Shown here piece by piece: positions 1 through 11,900 of a DNA stretch of 64,000 bases. Where the stretch lies: NCBI GenBank assembly GCA_018389105.1, contig JACATO010000643.1, positions 1,112,501 through 1,176,500 on the forward strand, in the 5' to 3' direction. The translations under genes were made by a program, and so were the position numbers. The stretch is from Nautilus pompilius. Lineage: Eukaryota > Mollusca > Cephalopoda > Nautilida > Nautilidae. Below the pieces are notes generated by a model. The model did not search any database, had not been told where the DNA came from, and saw nothing but the letters and a program-made list of their open reading frames with translations. Positions within the stretch are counted from its first letter, which is position 1. Every line of letters starts with the position of its first letter.

Positions 1-377
1 ACAAACTCAAATCATTCTGGTTAATTTTATAGGAGTTTACAGATATTTCCAGAAAAGGCTGATATGCTGGTGTTTCTTTTTTTCTTCTTTAAAAACAATA
101 ACCTGCTGAAGAAAATCAACTGTTAACAGCAGCAGCAGCCTTATTTGTTTTTTTGCGACCGCACAAATCAACTTAAAAGATGACATGTACATGCTTGGAG
201 CCAAGTGTTGGAGATCTGTCCTCAAAAGTTACTAAATGGACAGTTCTTTGTCTCCTCAGACAAATGCCTTTCTGAATGTTTGTTCTCTGAACAGTAACAA
301 TCTTCAATATTCCCTGGTATTTAAAGTCACTCTATGAGAGGCAGCAGCAGCACAATTCTGATTGTTTTTAATCTTGG
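1..377. other. Left edge, no gene seen
   Basis: AT-rich sequence with no convincing reading frame on either strand. It lies just past the stop codon of the candidate minus-strand exon at 378-543, so part of it could be that gene's 3' UTR. A 62-codon minus-strand frame here has low-complexity, non-protein-like composition. Confidence 0.4.
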
Positions 378-543
378 TCAACCTTTAACATAGTTGGAAA
401 CTCTAGATCTGCTCTCTAAGTATTCATCGCCTCTCCCTCCACCACCATCCTCTCCTGCTTCCGACAGCATAGGGCTGGCATTCCGACTTCTCAGGCGATG
501 GAATCCACATTTCAGGGATATGAAAACTACATTGTTGTAGCAC
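378..543 (-). CDS. Candidate 3'-terminal exon of an unidentified minus-strand gene
   Basis: The minus strand is open for 54 codons ending in TGA at 380-378. The composition is protein-like: a Gly-rich acidic stretch (GEDGGGGRGDEY) followed by a basic/polar end (SRSRVSNYVKG). GC is higher than in the surroundings. A second frame (stop at 426-424) is also open for about 50 codons, so the frame choice is uncertain. The acceptor proposed at 543/544 lacks a good pyrimidine tract. An alternative acceptor near 570 would favour the other frame. Possible upstream exons are at 891-910 and 2145-2182. The dioxygenase gene upstream on the same strand ends at 5782 with its own stop, so this would be a separate gene. 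I do not recognise the product. Confidence 0.3.
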
Positions 544-890
544 CTTACATAAGTCTTTTGTTAATAGATACTAAGAATAAATTAACCTTCTATGAGAGAA
601 AAACGAATGTCTAATTTCCTGTCATAACAATTTAGATATACTTTGTTTGTACTTTATGCAATGGTAGCTATGCTAACTCTTCTTTGTGGGAGCATGACAG
701 GAAGAAACCACATACACACTTTCTGCTCATTGATTTTCACTATCTTTCACACCTAAATTTCTACCCGGTTAAAATATCTGGAGGTTCAAAAACAAACTGT
801 TTCATTCCACTTGCTATACTGCTAGTATGAAGATGGATTGAAGGCTGTGATTCCGTGACAGGTGAATTTGAAAACCTGTTGGCAGCTTAC

Positions 891-910
891 CTTTTCTGGT
901 GCCCCTCCTG
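891..910 (-). CDS. Candidate 20-nt micro-exon of the same unidentified gene
   Basis: On the minus strand a consensus donor (AAAAG then gtaagc) follows a short GC-rich block in an AT-rich setting. The preceding acceptor is a T-rich tract ending in tacaag. It could join the exon at 378-543 in phase, but it is too short to identify anything. Confidence 0.15.
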
Positions 911-936
911 CTTGTATTAAAAAATATATATTACAT

Positions 937-973
937 ATGTGTGTGCGTGCGTGTGTGTGCGTGTATGTGTGTG
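937..973. repeat. GT-rich microsatellite
   Basis: Imperfect (GT)n tract with interspersed GC and AT steps, flanked by AT repeats. It lies in the candidate gene's intron or in intergenic sequence. Confidence 0.8.
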
Positions 974-3728
974 AATATATAAATATATAATTTTCATATT
1001 TCTTCCTTTAACCACATCCCACACTGATTCTTAGTATAATATCCCACTGTTTCAAGAAACATTTTTACAGTATGTATTTTAGTCTAATTCCAAATCCATA
1101 GTTTGTAGGTTGGAATTACTGTTATCTTTGTTCCTAGATTCTTGAGGGAACTTTTTTGGAACAGCCAAGATAATTTTCAATTTATGTGAAATTATAATAA
1201 TATATGCACTTCTCTTTGGGTGTAAATTTTATAGTAATCATCACAACTTTTGGATCAGTGTGTCCATTTGTATAACTAAAACTACAGGGTTCCAGCAAAA
1301 TTCAATGTTTACACAGATACAACATTTGTCTGTCTCCCTCTGTCATGAAAAAGAATGATTTTGCAGACTACTTTTTAAAGCAGATCTGTAATATATAGTA
1401 ATGATTTGTAGAACCTGAGATTTTAATACAACCTATGTTGATTTTTTTCTAGTTGTATGAAAGGAAAAATTAATAAATAGTAAGGACATTTAAAATTGAG
1501 AACCAGACTATCAGTTTGTGAAAGCTGTTATCCTTCTAAAATTAAGGGAATATTTGATATTTTATTCATAATAGGCCCCCCTCTTATATATTGCTCTCTA
1601 TACTTTCCAATGAATTGTAAAGCAGTGATAAAAAGGAATCAAGAAAACAAAATTAGCACTTTAATGTTTTCTTCACATATTAAACATCTTAAGACGCTAT
1701 TTCCCCCTGAACCATTTTATTGAAAAAGTGTTACAAGAAAAAAATATTTTATTTAAGAGTAAGATTTAATTTCTAGAATTGAAGTGAATTTTAATTCAAA
1801 ACACTTTTGCTAGAACCCTGTGGCTTATTTCAAAGATTATATCTGGTTGTGGGAAAAAGAAAGAATATCTATCTATTTTTGACTGTGACTTCAGTCTAAA
1901 ATTTTCACAAAAATCATTCTATACAATCCAGTTTCACTACAACACCTCATTTCCATGACTTAAACTAAATGAAGATTATTTTAGATACTTCATCTAACAA
2001 CACTCTTTACTTTCAGGGTTACAACCCCTTTTAATTCTTTGTGATGAATTAAGATAAATTCTATTTTAAGACTTCGTTAATTTTGAACTAGAAGTTACTT
2101 AACGCAAAGATTATGTACATATATTTATGGCGTTTTTCTCTCACCTGTATTTGTGAATTTTTGGGTAATTTTTCTGATGCCACTGCAAGTGGGATAATTA
2201 ATTATCACCATGTATATTTGAGTTTTGACAGTTTAAGATAATACTAAAATTATTTACTGAATTGAATTTCAGTCCATTGTCTAATGCTTTCCTTCCCCAG
2301 TGAGCTGTTGACGTTCTAAACCACAGTTACATGTACGGTAAGCTAGGATGTTCATGTGAGCCCAATGACATTTCAACACTTGACAGTCTGTCATTCTCAT
2401 TAGAGCAGGGTTTAATTAATCTTTTTATGATTATCTACTTGCAGACAGGCTGTCTATTACTAAGGGTTTCAATGATCCTTTTTTCATTTAGAACTTTTTT
2501 GAACATTAGTTAATTTGCATACAGTATTTTATCAATAGTACTAAAGAAGTGTTTAGTCCACACACTTGTGTGTGCAATTGGAAAGTAGGTAGCTACATAT
2601 TTTCTCCTAATACGGAGAAGTGGTCACCTAATACTGACCATTCACATGTGTTTTGTATGTGTAGAATTGCACTTAGTTCAAAGAAAGAAAGAAAGAAGTC
2701 TTTATTGAGATCTCTTAATTTTTTTTTTTTTTTTGGTATCCATTGAGAATATGTTGTAAGAGTTTGACTAGAGATTATAACAGGGTTTCAAACAAATAGC
2801 TGGGTGTAAATATTGACAGCTTTTCAAGCAGTACATGTATGACAAGTTTTCATTTATATAGAAAAATAAATCTTGTCTTTTTGATACTCAGTGCTGTGTT
2901 TATTATTATTTTGTGTGCATGTGTGTGTGTGGTTTTAAAGGAAAACTTCATGTAACCTTTATACATAAAGTTAGCTGGAAACGAATGTCTTTGTTAATGT
3001 TTTGAATTAAAATTATAAATATGTTTTTACGAATATTTCTTTTCAAGCAGCAAAGTCTAATGTATTTATCAACAATTTAAGTATGTTAGTTTTAAAAGAT
3101 AAAAAAAAATCAGATATGATCTTAACACTCTGCTGTCACTGGCAACCACCTATGCAAACTTCTGTATTATCCTATTGGATAACTGAACATTTTACATATG
3201 TAGAAAGTGTGGCTATAGCTCCAGACCTGTTTTCACATGAGCTAGGTGCTGCTGCTAAGCAGTAGTTGCATTTGTGTTTTTTTTTAAATTTTGTTTCATT
3301 TTTAGCCTTAAATGCAAAGATTAAGACATTTTTCCTTTTTAAAGTTGTTTGGTAATCTCAGTATTGATTAAAGTTGCTGAAGCCTTATATTTTGGAAAAA
3401 AGAAATAGACTAAGAAAACATATTAGACTTGTTTAAAATTGTATAGTTAAACCATGATTTTGTTGTAAACAATATCTAAAGATTGATACAAGTAAAAACA
3501 AAACTTATCAAACAAAGTTTGTTATTTAATGTGTGCATGCTGATTAAAGCATCCCACATATGCTGCCAACTTGATTTGAGAAAGAATCAAAGCTCTTCTG
3601 ATTAATATTGGAATGGGTTTAACAGAAGTGAGAACACTGCCTGGATTAATCAGTGACAAAACCTGCATTCCACACAAACTAGACATGGAATGATGAAATC
3701 TTCACAAAGCACTCTTTCTGATTTAGAC
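974..3728. other. Intergenic or intronic AT-rich stretch
   Basis: No gene or clear repeat family is seen. The only coding-like hint is a 38-bp minus-strand block at 2145-2182. It is bounded by a good acceptor (tcccacttgcag) and a consensus donor (CAG then gtgaga). One of its frames reads ASEKLPKNSQIQ. It could belong to the candidate gene whose last exon is at 378-543. Frames of 60-75 codons on the plus strand look like noise. Confidence 0.4.
2145..2182 (-). CDS. Candidate 38-nt internal exon, unidentified gene
   Basis: The minus strand shows a pyrimidine-rich acceptor ending in ttgcag, 38 nt, then gtgagag. It is open in more than one frame. The support is splice-site quality only, so this is weak. 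Confidence 0.15.
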
Positions 3729-4394
3729 CAGTGGTTCCCAACCAGTAGTGGGTCGTGAAGTGTTTTCTGGGGGGGGGGTGCAGAACACTGGAAGTTTCGA
3801 TTGTTGTTGTATGACTGAGCCAAGAAAATGTTATGTATTTGTTTTGTTTATATGTACTGTATTTGCCGGCTTATAAGACACACTTCTTTCCAGAATAAAG
3901 CATACAAAAATTACTCTGCATCCAATAAGCTGGTATCACTGATGGGAGGCCAAGCATTGAAGGTGTAAGGCTTGTCTCTCATGGCAGGCACTCCCATTGC
4001 ATCACAGGCCCCCCCCCCCATGGCTTCCTGTTGTTCTGCCACCCTCATAGAAACACAGACAATACATGCTGGCGCCAGAACTTGAATTGTTACCATAGTA
4101 GGACTGACGCAATCGAGCCACGCTTCCATCGGCTAACACCATTGGGGCCTGCAGCTAAAAGACTTGTACCACAACATCTGGGGCAGAGCAGGCTACAAGG
4201 ACTGGACTGATTTCAGCCAGACGCACACTAACCAGCTCGATTTTAGGCAAACTTGGGCACCAAACTGTCAATATATTCAAATAAAATTCTTATTTATGTG
4301 ATTTTTTTTTCAATTATGGAAGTGTAGCAGAGGGTCGCAGGTCTTTTGAGTATTAGAAAAAGGTCCACAAGTCCAAAAAGGTTGGGAACCACTG
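3729..4394. mobile_element. hAT-type non-autonomous element (MITE)
   Basis: The element starts CAGTGGTTCCCAACC and ends with the exact reverse complement, GGTTGGGAACCACTG. This is the terminal signature of the hAT superfamily. It is flanked by 8-bp direct repeats atttagac (3721-3728) and atttagtc (4395-4402), seven of eight identical, which is the hAT target-site duplication length. The 666-bp interior has no transposase. It includes a G-run, a C-run and a block reading 'gccggcttataagacacac', which may be an older element carried inside. High terminal identity suggests moderate age. Confidence 0.85.
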
Positions 4395-4466
4395 ATTTAG
4401 TCCATATTTTTTTCTTTAACAAATGACAAACCAAAGGGACAATAGAAATTATCAGCAAGAAAAGTA

Positions 4467-5668
4467 TTAGGATTTTACAAAAGTTTTGTCTTTTTTTTTA
4501 CTGCAACAATGAGATTTCATATTGTTGCTGAACATGAAGTTTATTAATCAAAGTAAGTTCTATTACAATCAATACACTTCTGCCAACGAGTTACAAGTGC
4601 TTTTATACCATTTTTGAATGAAATCTATTTCTGGAGTCAATAAACTGTTGGAGGACAGTTTCAATTGCTGCTTGGGTGGAGAAGGATTTTCATCTGGAGG
4701 AAGCTGTTGATGTGTTTGAAAAGGTGGTAGTGTGTTGGAGAAATGTCTGGTGAATAGGCTGGGTGAGGGGGAATTTAACTTCGCACTCCAACGTATACAG
4801 TTTCTGAAGAGTCCCTTTTGCAACATGAGGACAAGCATTATCGTGGAAAAGGATTCTTCGATTCACCAATGCTGGCTGTCATTGGGAGAGTTTCTAATGA
4901 ACGTTTAATTCATGACAGTGCCTTTCAGCCATGATAGTTTCACCAGGTTGCAAGAAGTTATGGTGGATGACACCAATTGCAGTCCACCAGATAGTAACCA
5001 TGACCTTTGGGGAGACTGTGGTTTGGCTCAACAGAGACAAGGCGCCTCTCTGCTGATCGTTTTGTGATTGTCATATAGGATCCATTTTTCATCTTACGTA
5101 ATGATTCGGTCAAGAAATGGGTAAATTTTGCCTCTTATGACAAATGAAGAGCAGATCTCCAATTTTGTTGTTGTTCATTCAACTGGTGAGGCACCCACTT
5201 GTCAAGCCTTTTCACCTTGCCAATTGTGTCAAGATGCTGGGAAACAGTTGCAGTGCTTTCGTCAACCTCTCCAGCAATTTCTCGCACTGTTTTTCTTGCA
5301 TCAGCTTCAAGCTGGAAGGATGTCCGCTATATTTATTATCTTCAATGCTCTCATCTCCTGATCGAAACTTTGCAACCACTGTTGTACTATGCTCATTTGT
5401 TGTCTTCACCCCATGCCTACTTAATGTTACAAGTTGCCTCATTTACTTTGCGGCCTGCTTTGAACTTGTGAAGCAAAATGGCACGAAAAACTTTTCTATC
5501 CCTACTTCACTCAGAATCCTGAAACAAATATTTATTTTATGATTTTTAAAAAGGTAGGTTTTGCATAATGTATGCCAAAGCACATGCTACAAAACGATAT
5601 GTAACTTATCTGCATATACTTTCACACAAATTAACATAAAAACTGACAAAACTTTTGTAATGACCTAA
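4467..5668 (-). mobile_element. mariner-family DNA transposon, degraded
   Basis: About 1.2 kb, the usual mariner size. The 24-bp terminal inverted repeats (TTAGG...ACAAAAGTTTTGTC) match at 20 of 24 positions and are bordered by TA at 4465-4466 and 5669-5670. Minus-strand reading shows transposase landmarks in order: an N-terminal FRSGDESIED motif (about 5360), DEKWILYDN (about 5070) holding the first catalytic Asp, a VMVTIWW block, HDNACPHVA (about 4830) with the second Asp, YSPDISPTHYH with the third Asp, and the C-terminal TRWQKCIDCN end near 4570. The frame has stops (one just before DEKW) and several frameshifts, so it is not active. It sits 113 bp past the dioxygenase stop codon, probably in or beyond that gene's 3' UTR. 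Confidence 0.92.
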
Positions 5669-5781
5669 TACTTAAATTTCTCTATTTTTAGAGGTAACTT
5701 AACATTTTTTAAAAAAAGATGACCTTGTGGAAGGCTTGTAATTTGTTTTTTTTTTAATATTTTACTGTAACATTTCCATTT

Positions 5782-5965
5782 TCATATTAATATCTGTCTA
5801 TGATTTCTGTTGCTCAGAAGATGGTCATAGTTCCATTCATCATACCATCGACAGCTGCCATGGTCATATTCATCACACGACACCCGAGCCTGTCTAATTT
5901 CCCGGTTTGGTAAGCTGGGTTCTGGAGGACGTTTACCCAATGAATAGAAACTCTCATAATAATAC
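5782..5965 (-). CDS. Dioxygenase exon 6 (C-terminal tail and stop)
   Basis: Encodes residues 500-560 after the P4Hc core, starting with the last base of Trp500. It contains YYYESFYSLGKRPPEPSLP and a Cys-x-Glu...Cys-Arg-Trp-Tyr-Asp-Glu-Trp block, and stops with TGA at 5784-5782. The tail is unusually rich in aromatic and acidic residues for a P4H C-terminus. Confidence 0.85.
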
Positions 5966-8900
5966 CTATGGTAGTAAAAAAAAAATTAATAATACTAATA
6001 ATACAATGCAGTTTTCTTTAATATATTTAAAGCCACAATGGAAATTGTCAAACATTCAGGCAATTTACAGAATAAACAAAAATACTAAAGATTAAGTTTA
6101 AACAATTTGCATTTCATAGTCTTTGATGATCTTGATTAGCTAGATCTTTTCTGCCTTTATAAATGTTTGCAGTTGCTGATTTTCTGATAGTGTTGAATAG
6201 TTTGTTACCTTTCACATCACTAAATTGTGATTTTTTTAAAAAAAAAATTTTAATGCAGATGGTGCAATGTACCATAGTTCCCACTAACATCCTTTTTCAT
6301 ATTCAAATTTATAAACAGACTGGCAGAACACAGTGCTTTCCCATCTCTACAAGCATGATTATGTATTATATGGCATGGACTAAACTGATTTTATTGCTTG
6401 TCTTATCAGCTGTGGCTATACACTTTTCATCATTCAGCCCTGATTATTAGAGTTTTGCTCTCCAGATGCTAAACTGAAAATTATTTAAGTTTGCCAGTCA
6501 TCAATGTTGCAAGCGCACCTTTCATCATTAGCTAGCATCTCTGATCAACAAATACATATGTGTAATAAAAAGTATGTTTTGTATAAATTTATGTTATTAT
6601 CTATGACTCTGGCAACAGTTCTCTTGTCAGCAGTTATTTGCTTATAACCAATTAAAATGGAGATTCTAAATATAAAAATAAAACAAAACAAAAAAACTGG
6701 TGCGTGAAAGATAAATGATCAAATAAATATAGGGGGCATAACTTTAAAAAAGTCTCTAAATACTTCAATAAATTTGGGAATGCTCATAGAATTTATATTT
6801 TTAGTTAGTTTGCCAAATGTATTGCCTTTCAGATGTACAAATTTATTTATTTATGCAAATAACCTATTACTACTTGCAATAATGTATCAGTATGCATAAT
6901 TACCTCCCCTCCATTTTTTAAAAATGAATTGCACAAATCTTATTTTATTTTTCAAAATAAAAATATTAAATATCAGACTATACCAGGTATTTTTTAAATC
7001 TTAAAACAACATTTATACCTGTTGTTTCAAAACAAAACTGTAAAAAAAAAAAACAACAATATATTTGTGTTCAAAATTTTTATCCCACTATAGCAGAAAA
7101 CTACTTTATGACTTTTCAACACTTTATCAGATGAACTGAGCATCATCAGTACATACACTCCATTAATTGACTTTGTCACCAAAATAGCAGTTTTAATGTT
7201 GCTGCTTATAACTAAATATTTTAAATCTAAAAATATACTCTAATCCACCCCAGTGTAGTTCTGATGTCTAGAAAAGTAATCTTGTTAGCACATCTGAGCC
7301 AATCAATCCAAATGCTCTAGAGGTTGAGATGCTGACTCAGGAGAATTATGATCAAGTCATTGGCCATATGTCAGTAGTAGACTCAAACCAGCAACCAATC
7401 TTCCTATTCGTTTTTTTCTGCCTTCCTTAGATCTTTTAAGTTCATGGCTGAGCCATTTGAGTTCATTCTATAAATGTTCATTCACACTCAATCTATTTAG
7501 CTCCTTTTTCTACAATTTTCCATTGGAAATAATCACTTTATGATTTGCAATAACAGGCCTTGTTTCATCAGCCAAAGAGAGTCCATTTAATCTGGCAACA
7601 TGTGATCCAGCACTTCCAATGTACCAGCACCAGGCTACACTGGTGTAATTTATCACCAATACATGGCTCTGTGAACCAGTACCTTCCTGCAATTCCCAGT
7701 GTGTTTGGGTATTTGATGCTCCATGAAGACTTTATATTACTTATTTCTTCGATAAACATTTCTTTGAATTATTTTATAATGTCATCAACGAATAGCCCTT
7801 CAACTAGCCTTGGAATGAAAAGAAGTGTGTTTTGTTAACATTAGCACTATGGTGCAGCTATACCGTGTTCAGTCCTGAACTTAAGGAAAGTCACTGTCTG
7901 CTACACACACAGTTCATTGTTTACATAATTTAGGTGAATTTTTATTAGAGTATTGTTTATTATGTTTTATTACACATTATTATAGATGAGTTATTGTTAT
8001 CATGATTTCCTGTATTATAAGTGAATTATGCCTATTAACTATATGGATATAAACTGGCACCTATGTGGTGTGATACCTACCAGATTAAAAGAATTATACT
8101 TTATCAGTAAGAAATGATATCAGATGATCATATCATTATGTTTTTGGTATAAACTAAATTTAATATTCACAGAAATAACTTAGAGCCCATAATTATGCAG
8201 AAAAGCTTGAAGTGATAACATCACAGTTGTTGGACTTTTAATGCTGTTGCTTTTTGCTTAAATATTACATCTTTATTAACAATAAAATGTTGATCAAGCA
8301 GATAGCAGTGTTTTGTAATGTGGGCTCATATTATGTATTAAAACAGACTACTGGTGAAAAAATTGGTATTTTTCATGATCAGGAAGCAGTCATGAAACCT
8401 TTATAATAAACATTATGCAAGCATACCCCCTTATAACACTTAGGATTCGTTTTTGGTAAATGGAGTGCTATACAAAACAATGCTATAGAAGGTCATTAAT
8501 AACAAGAAGGTAGCATTATAAGGAAACAGCACTATAAGAGGTGCCTGTATATACAATATTCTTAAGATGGATTTTCAATGTATATAAGCAGATAAAGAAC
8601 CTAATAAAATCATTTTTAATTTAGGTCTCTGCAGAATGTAATCAATCTGCATTTTTTATATTTTTATTTTGAGTTGACAAAAATACTGAATAAAAATTAC
8701 AAAGATTTTACACCTTACAAAATTATTTTAAAATGGCAACTTTTTCAAACAATTTCATTACAATTTCACAAACTGCAAATGAATTATTTAAGCTTGTCAA
8801 ACCCATTTCATAACTTTTGTTTATAAGCAAGTGTAAATAAAACCATTTGTGAGAGTTGTCTGTTTCTTTTTTGTTACCAAGAAAAACAAAATTAATATTG

Positions 8901-11900
8901 GATTCTTTCTGCTTATTGGAATTTAGAGACTCGTATCAGTCTTCAGGATCATTTGGTGAACTATTTAATCATCTCGTAACCTACTTACCATCGCTGAAAG
9001 ATGTATTTGTGGCCACTGTTTACTTTCGATGCTTCATGTACTGACAACGGTTCACATTTTCCTCCTTCATCCATGTTGTTCCACACCAAAGCTCGGCCCT
9101 TCCTTGGCTTCACCCAAATTCCAAGTTCTGTTTGGGATAAACAATAATGTAGAGATAAATTGGTAGGACTGTCACCAGTAGTAATAAACTAATACCTTTT
9201 ACTCTTTATTAATCAGCTTGATTCAAGGAAAACACCACATAGAACATACATAGTACACCAGAGCAATAGTAACTATACCATTGGCTGGACTTCAGTGTGG
9301 TAAACCCAGTGCCCCATTGGTTCTCCAGTGTTAAATAAACACAGTACTTGTATTACATACATTCTGTTTTGGGGGAATATTTTTGTATATGATAAAATAA
9401 ATAAAACCACAGCATTAATATGCAATTAATTTAAAATACATTGCACTCAAATTATTTAACTTTCTGCAAATACATCTTAATACAGTTTTTTTATTAGAAG
9501 AAACTTCTAACATGGCCTTATAGGGTTTTTATTTTAACACACCTTCATACAATTTAATTTTTTCTTGTTTATAACTGTATATTCACATATAATTAATTGT
9601 ATAAATAATCAAAATCAGTGCAATGCATTAAAAGAATATATGCAAAACTTGTAAAATCAGTTTTAATAAGTTGTCTCTTCTTAAATCAAATATTTTCCAA
9701 ATAAATGTAACACTGACTAGATATCAAACAGCATTAAAAACACTGAGCTAGAACACTACAAGTTATGCTAACCTGCTGCCCATTTTGCATATATATATAC
9801 ATATATATACAGCAATCACAAAGGGGACAAAAATCTGGAGAAATAAAATAAACATTTTTTGGAGCACCTTCAGCATGAAAATAGAAAGGGTTCATATGAG
9901 AATTGATCTCCCTCCAAATCCTGGAAAATAAGTTTTACAGGAATTAAAGCTTTAATGTATTTTATTCAAATCAGTGTCACTAATCATGTTGTGTTTGTAC
10001 ATTCTGATATATATAAAATAACAGATTTAAAAATCAGAGACCAAGGATATATTTTTGTATTTACTGATCACATACAGCATATGTATAAAGACTCTTATCT
10101 TGTAATGAGAGAAAAAATAAAGGAAAAATTGAAAGAAAGAAAGAATAATTTTAATTGTACACATTTTGTATGTATTATATTATTTATATTCATAGCTGCA
10201 TAATTTCAGACATTAAATCTCTAAAATAAAGATCTGTAATAATCTACCTGGAAATCGTGTTTCACCACCTTCTGCAACATCCTGTAGGTAGACTAGTACT
10301 GTAGCCATCCTATCTCGCTTGTCTTGACTGCCTACCATGCAGTCTGTGTGAGATTTATAACCTTGAGTTTTAAAGAAACAAATACAATACAATACAATAC
10401 TATGACATAACTATGATGCTTACTAAAATGCTTAATGGTTCCCTCAGCAGAAAACATTCATGGCCCATGCATGTTTGTAAAGTATTAAAAAGTTTAATGA
10501 AATAAATTAAATATTTGTTTCTTTTAAGTTAATAACAGGGTTGTTGTTTATTTTAAAAGAATTCTACAAATCTGAAGAAAACATCCTCAACACTCTGCAG
10601 TGAGAATTTACACGTGTGTTTATTAAATTTTTGCTTTTAAACTATGATATTTGATGGAAGAGTTACAAATGCCACTTGGAGAAAAAATGCTTCCTTCAAA
10701 AACAGGAGACTTGACATGATCAGCTTAATAGTTAATACTGTAAAAGTGAAGTAAATTTCCATTTCTGCACAGAGAAATGTGATTTTGTTCCTTAACTTGT
10801 TTGCATTTTTTCCATGCATTGGCAAAACAAAAGCAAGGGCTTGTTGAATTTATCAATAGAAAATGGTACAAGACTTGGAGAAAGATAGAGACAATCTGTT
10901 TACCTCATTGTATATAGTTAGCATCTGCTCACTGATTCAAAACTGCACCAGAGTAGCTATAGGTTAAAAGTATAAACATGGAGTGTGAAGTAGCTAGGCA
11001 AGCTGATGAACAGTAGGAAACTGATCATCCCCCTGCTAAGCCCATTTTCCTGAAAGTTCTGTAAATAATGGGCTGAAAGCCATTGAAGGATAGCACATAG
11101 CTAAGTCCATCAGAGGCATTTGAGTGTTTTTGAAAGACTGTACATAAATAAAAAATATAGAAATAAAAAGTTTGTACATGTAAGTTTTCATGAAACTTTA
11201 GCAACAAAGCTCAGATTTTATGAAATTTATGTAAAGCAGAGGGTGGGAGGCATTCACTGCATCAAAGAAAATAAACCCAATATTCTGTACCCCATTACAA
11301 ATTTTATATATTATATTCCAGATTACACTGATTATATCATACTTTAAGTATGCTTGCACTACTTATTCCTTTTGGCCCCTCCAATTTTTCTGTAGTTTGC
11401 CACCTATGCACAGCATAACTATATCACACAAGTAAAAGAAAAGAAGGATGAATCTTTTTGGTGCATGATTCTGGCAAACTTTCAATGTGGAATTGCAGTT
11501 AAAGGAATTTAACTAACTCATCAAAATTAAAGTACATTAATAGTGGATTACATTTTAAATTAATTCAATAATCTAATTATGAATTAGAGTTGCAACTGAA
11601 AATGAAAAATTCTGATAACACTAAATATTATTTATTGAATAATAAAGTAAAAATAAAAATTAATGAAAACAATAGAAAAGGGCATTGGAACTCAAAATAA
11701 GTAATGGATAATTGTTCACAAGTACCAAATAAGAGAGCTGAAGCTCCATATTTTGGGAAAGATTTTAACAATGGGAACTTCCCATCTAAGCTTCCTCCTC
11801 TTCTGTATGAATGTATATATATGCACACAAAAATACCTCAACAAAGATGGCAACAGCTCAAAGGTGTATAATGGATATACAAAAAAGAATTTGAGATTTT

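Noticed and set aside
5144-5542. 132-codon plus-strand frame
   Set aside because: It is antisense to the mariner transposase remnant, which explains the open frame.
7290-7530. Possible tRNA gene or SINE head
   Set aside because: Words resembling A and B boxes are present but spacing and cloverleaf pairing cannot be made out.
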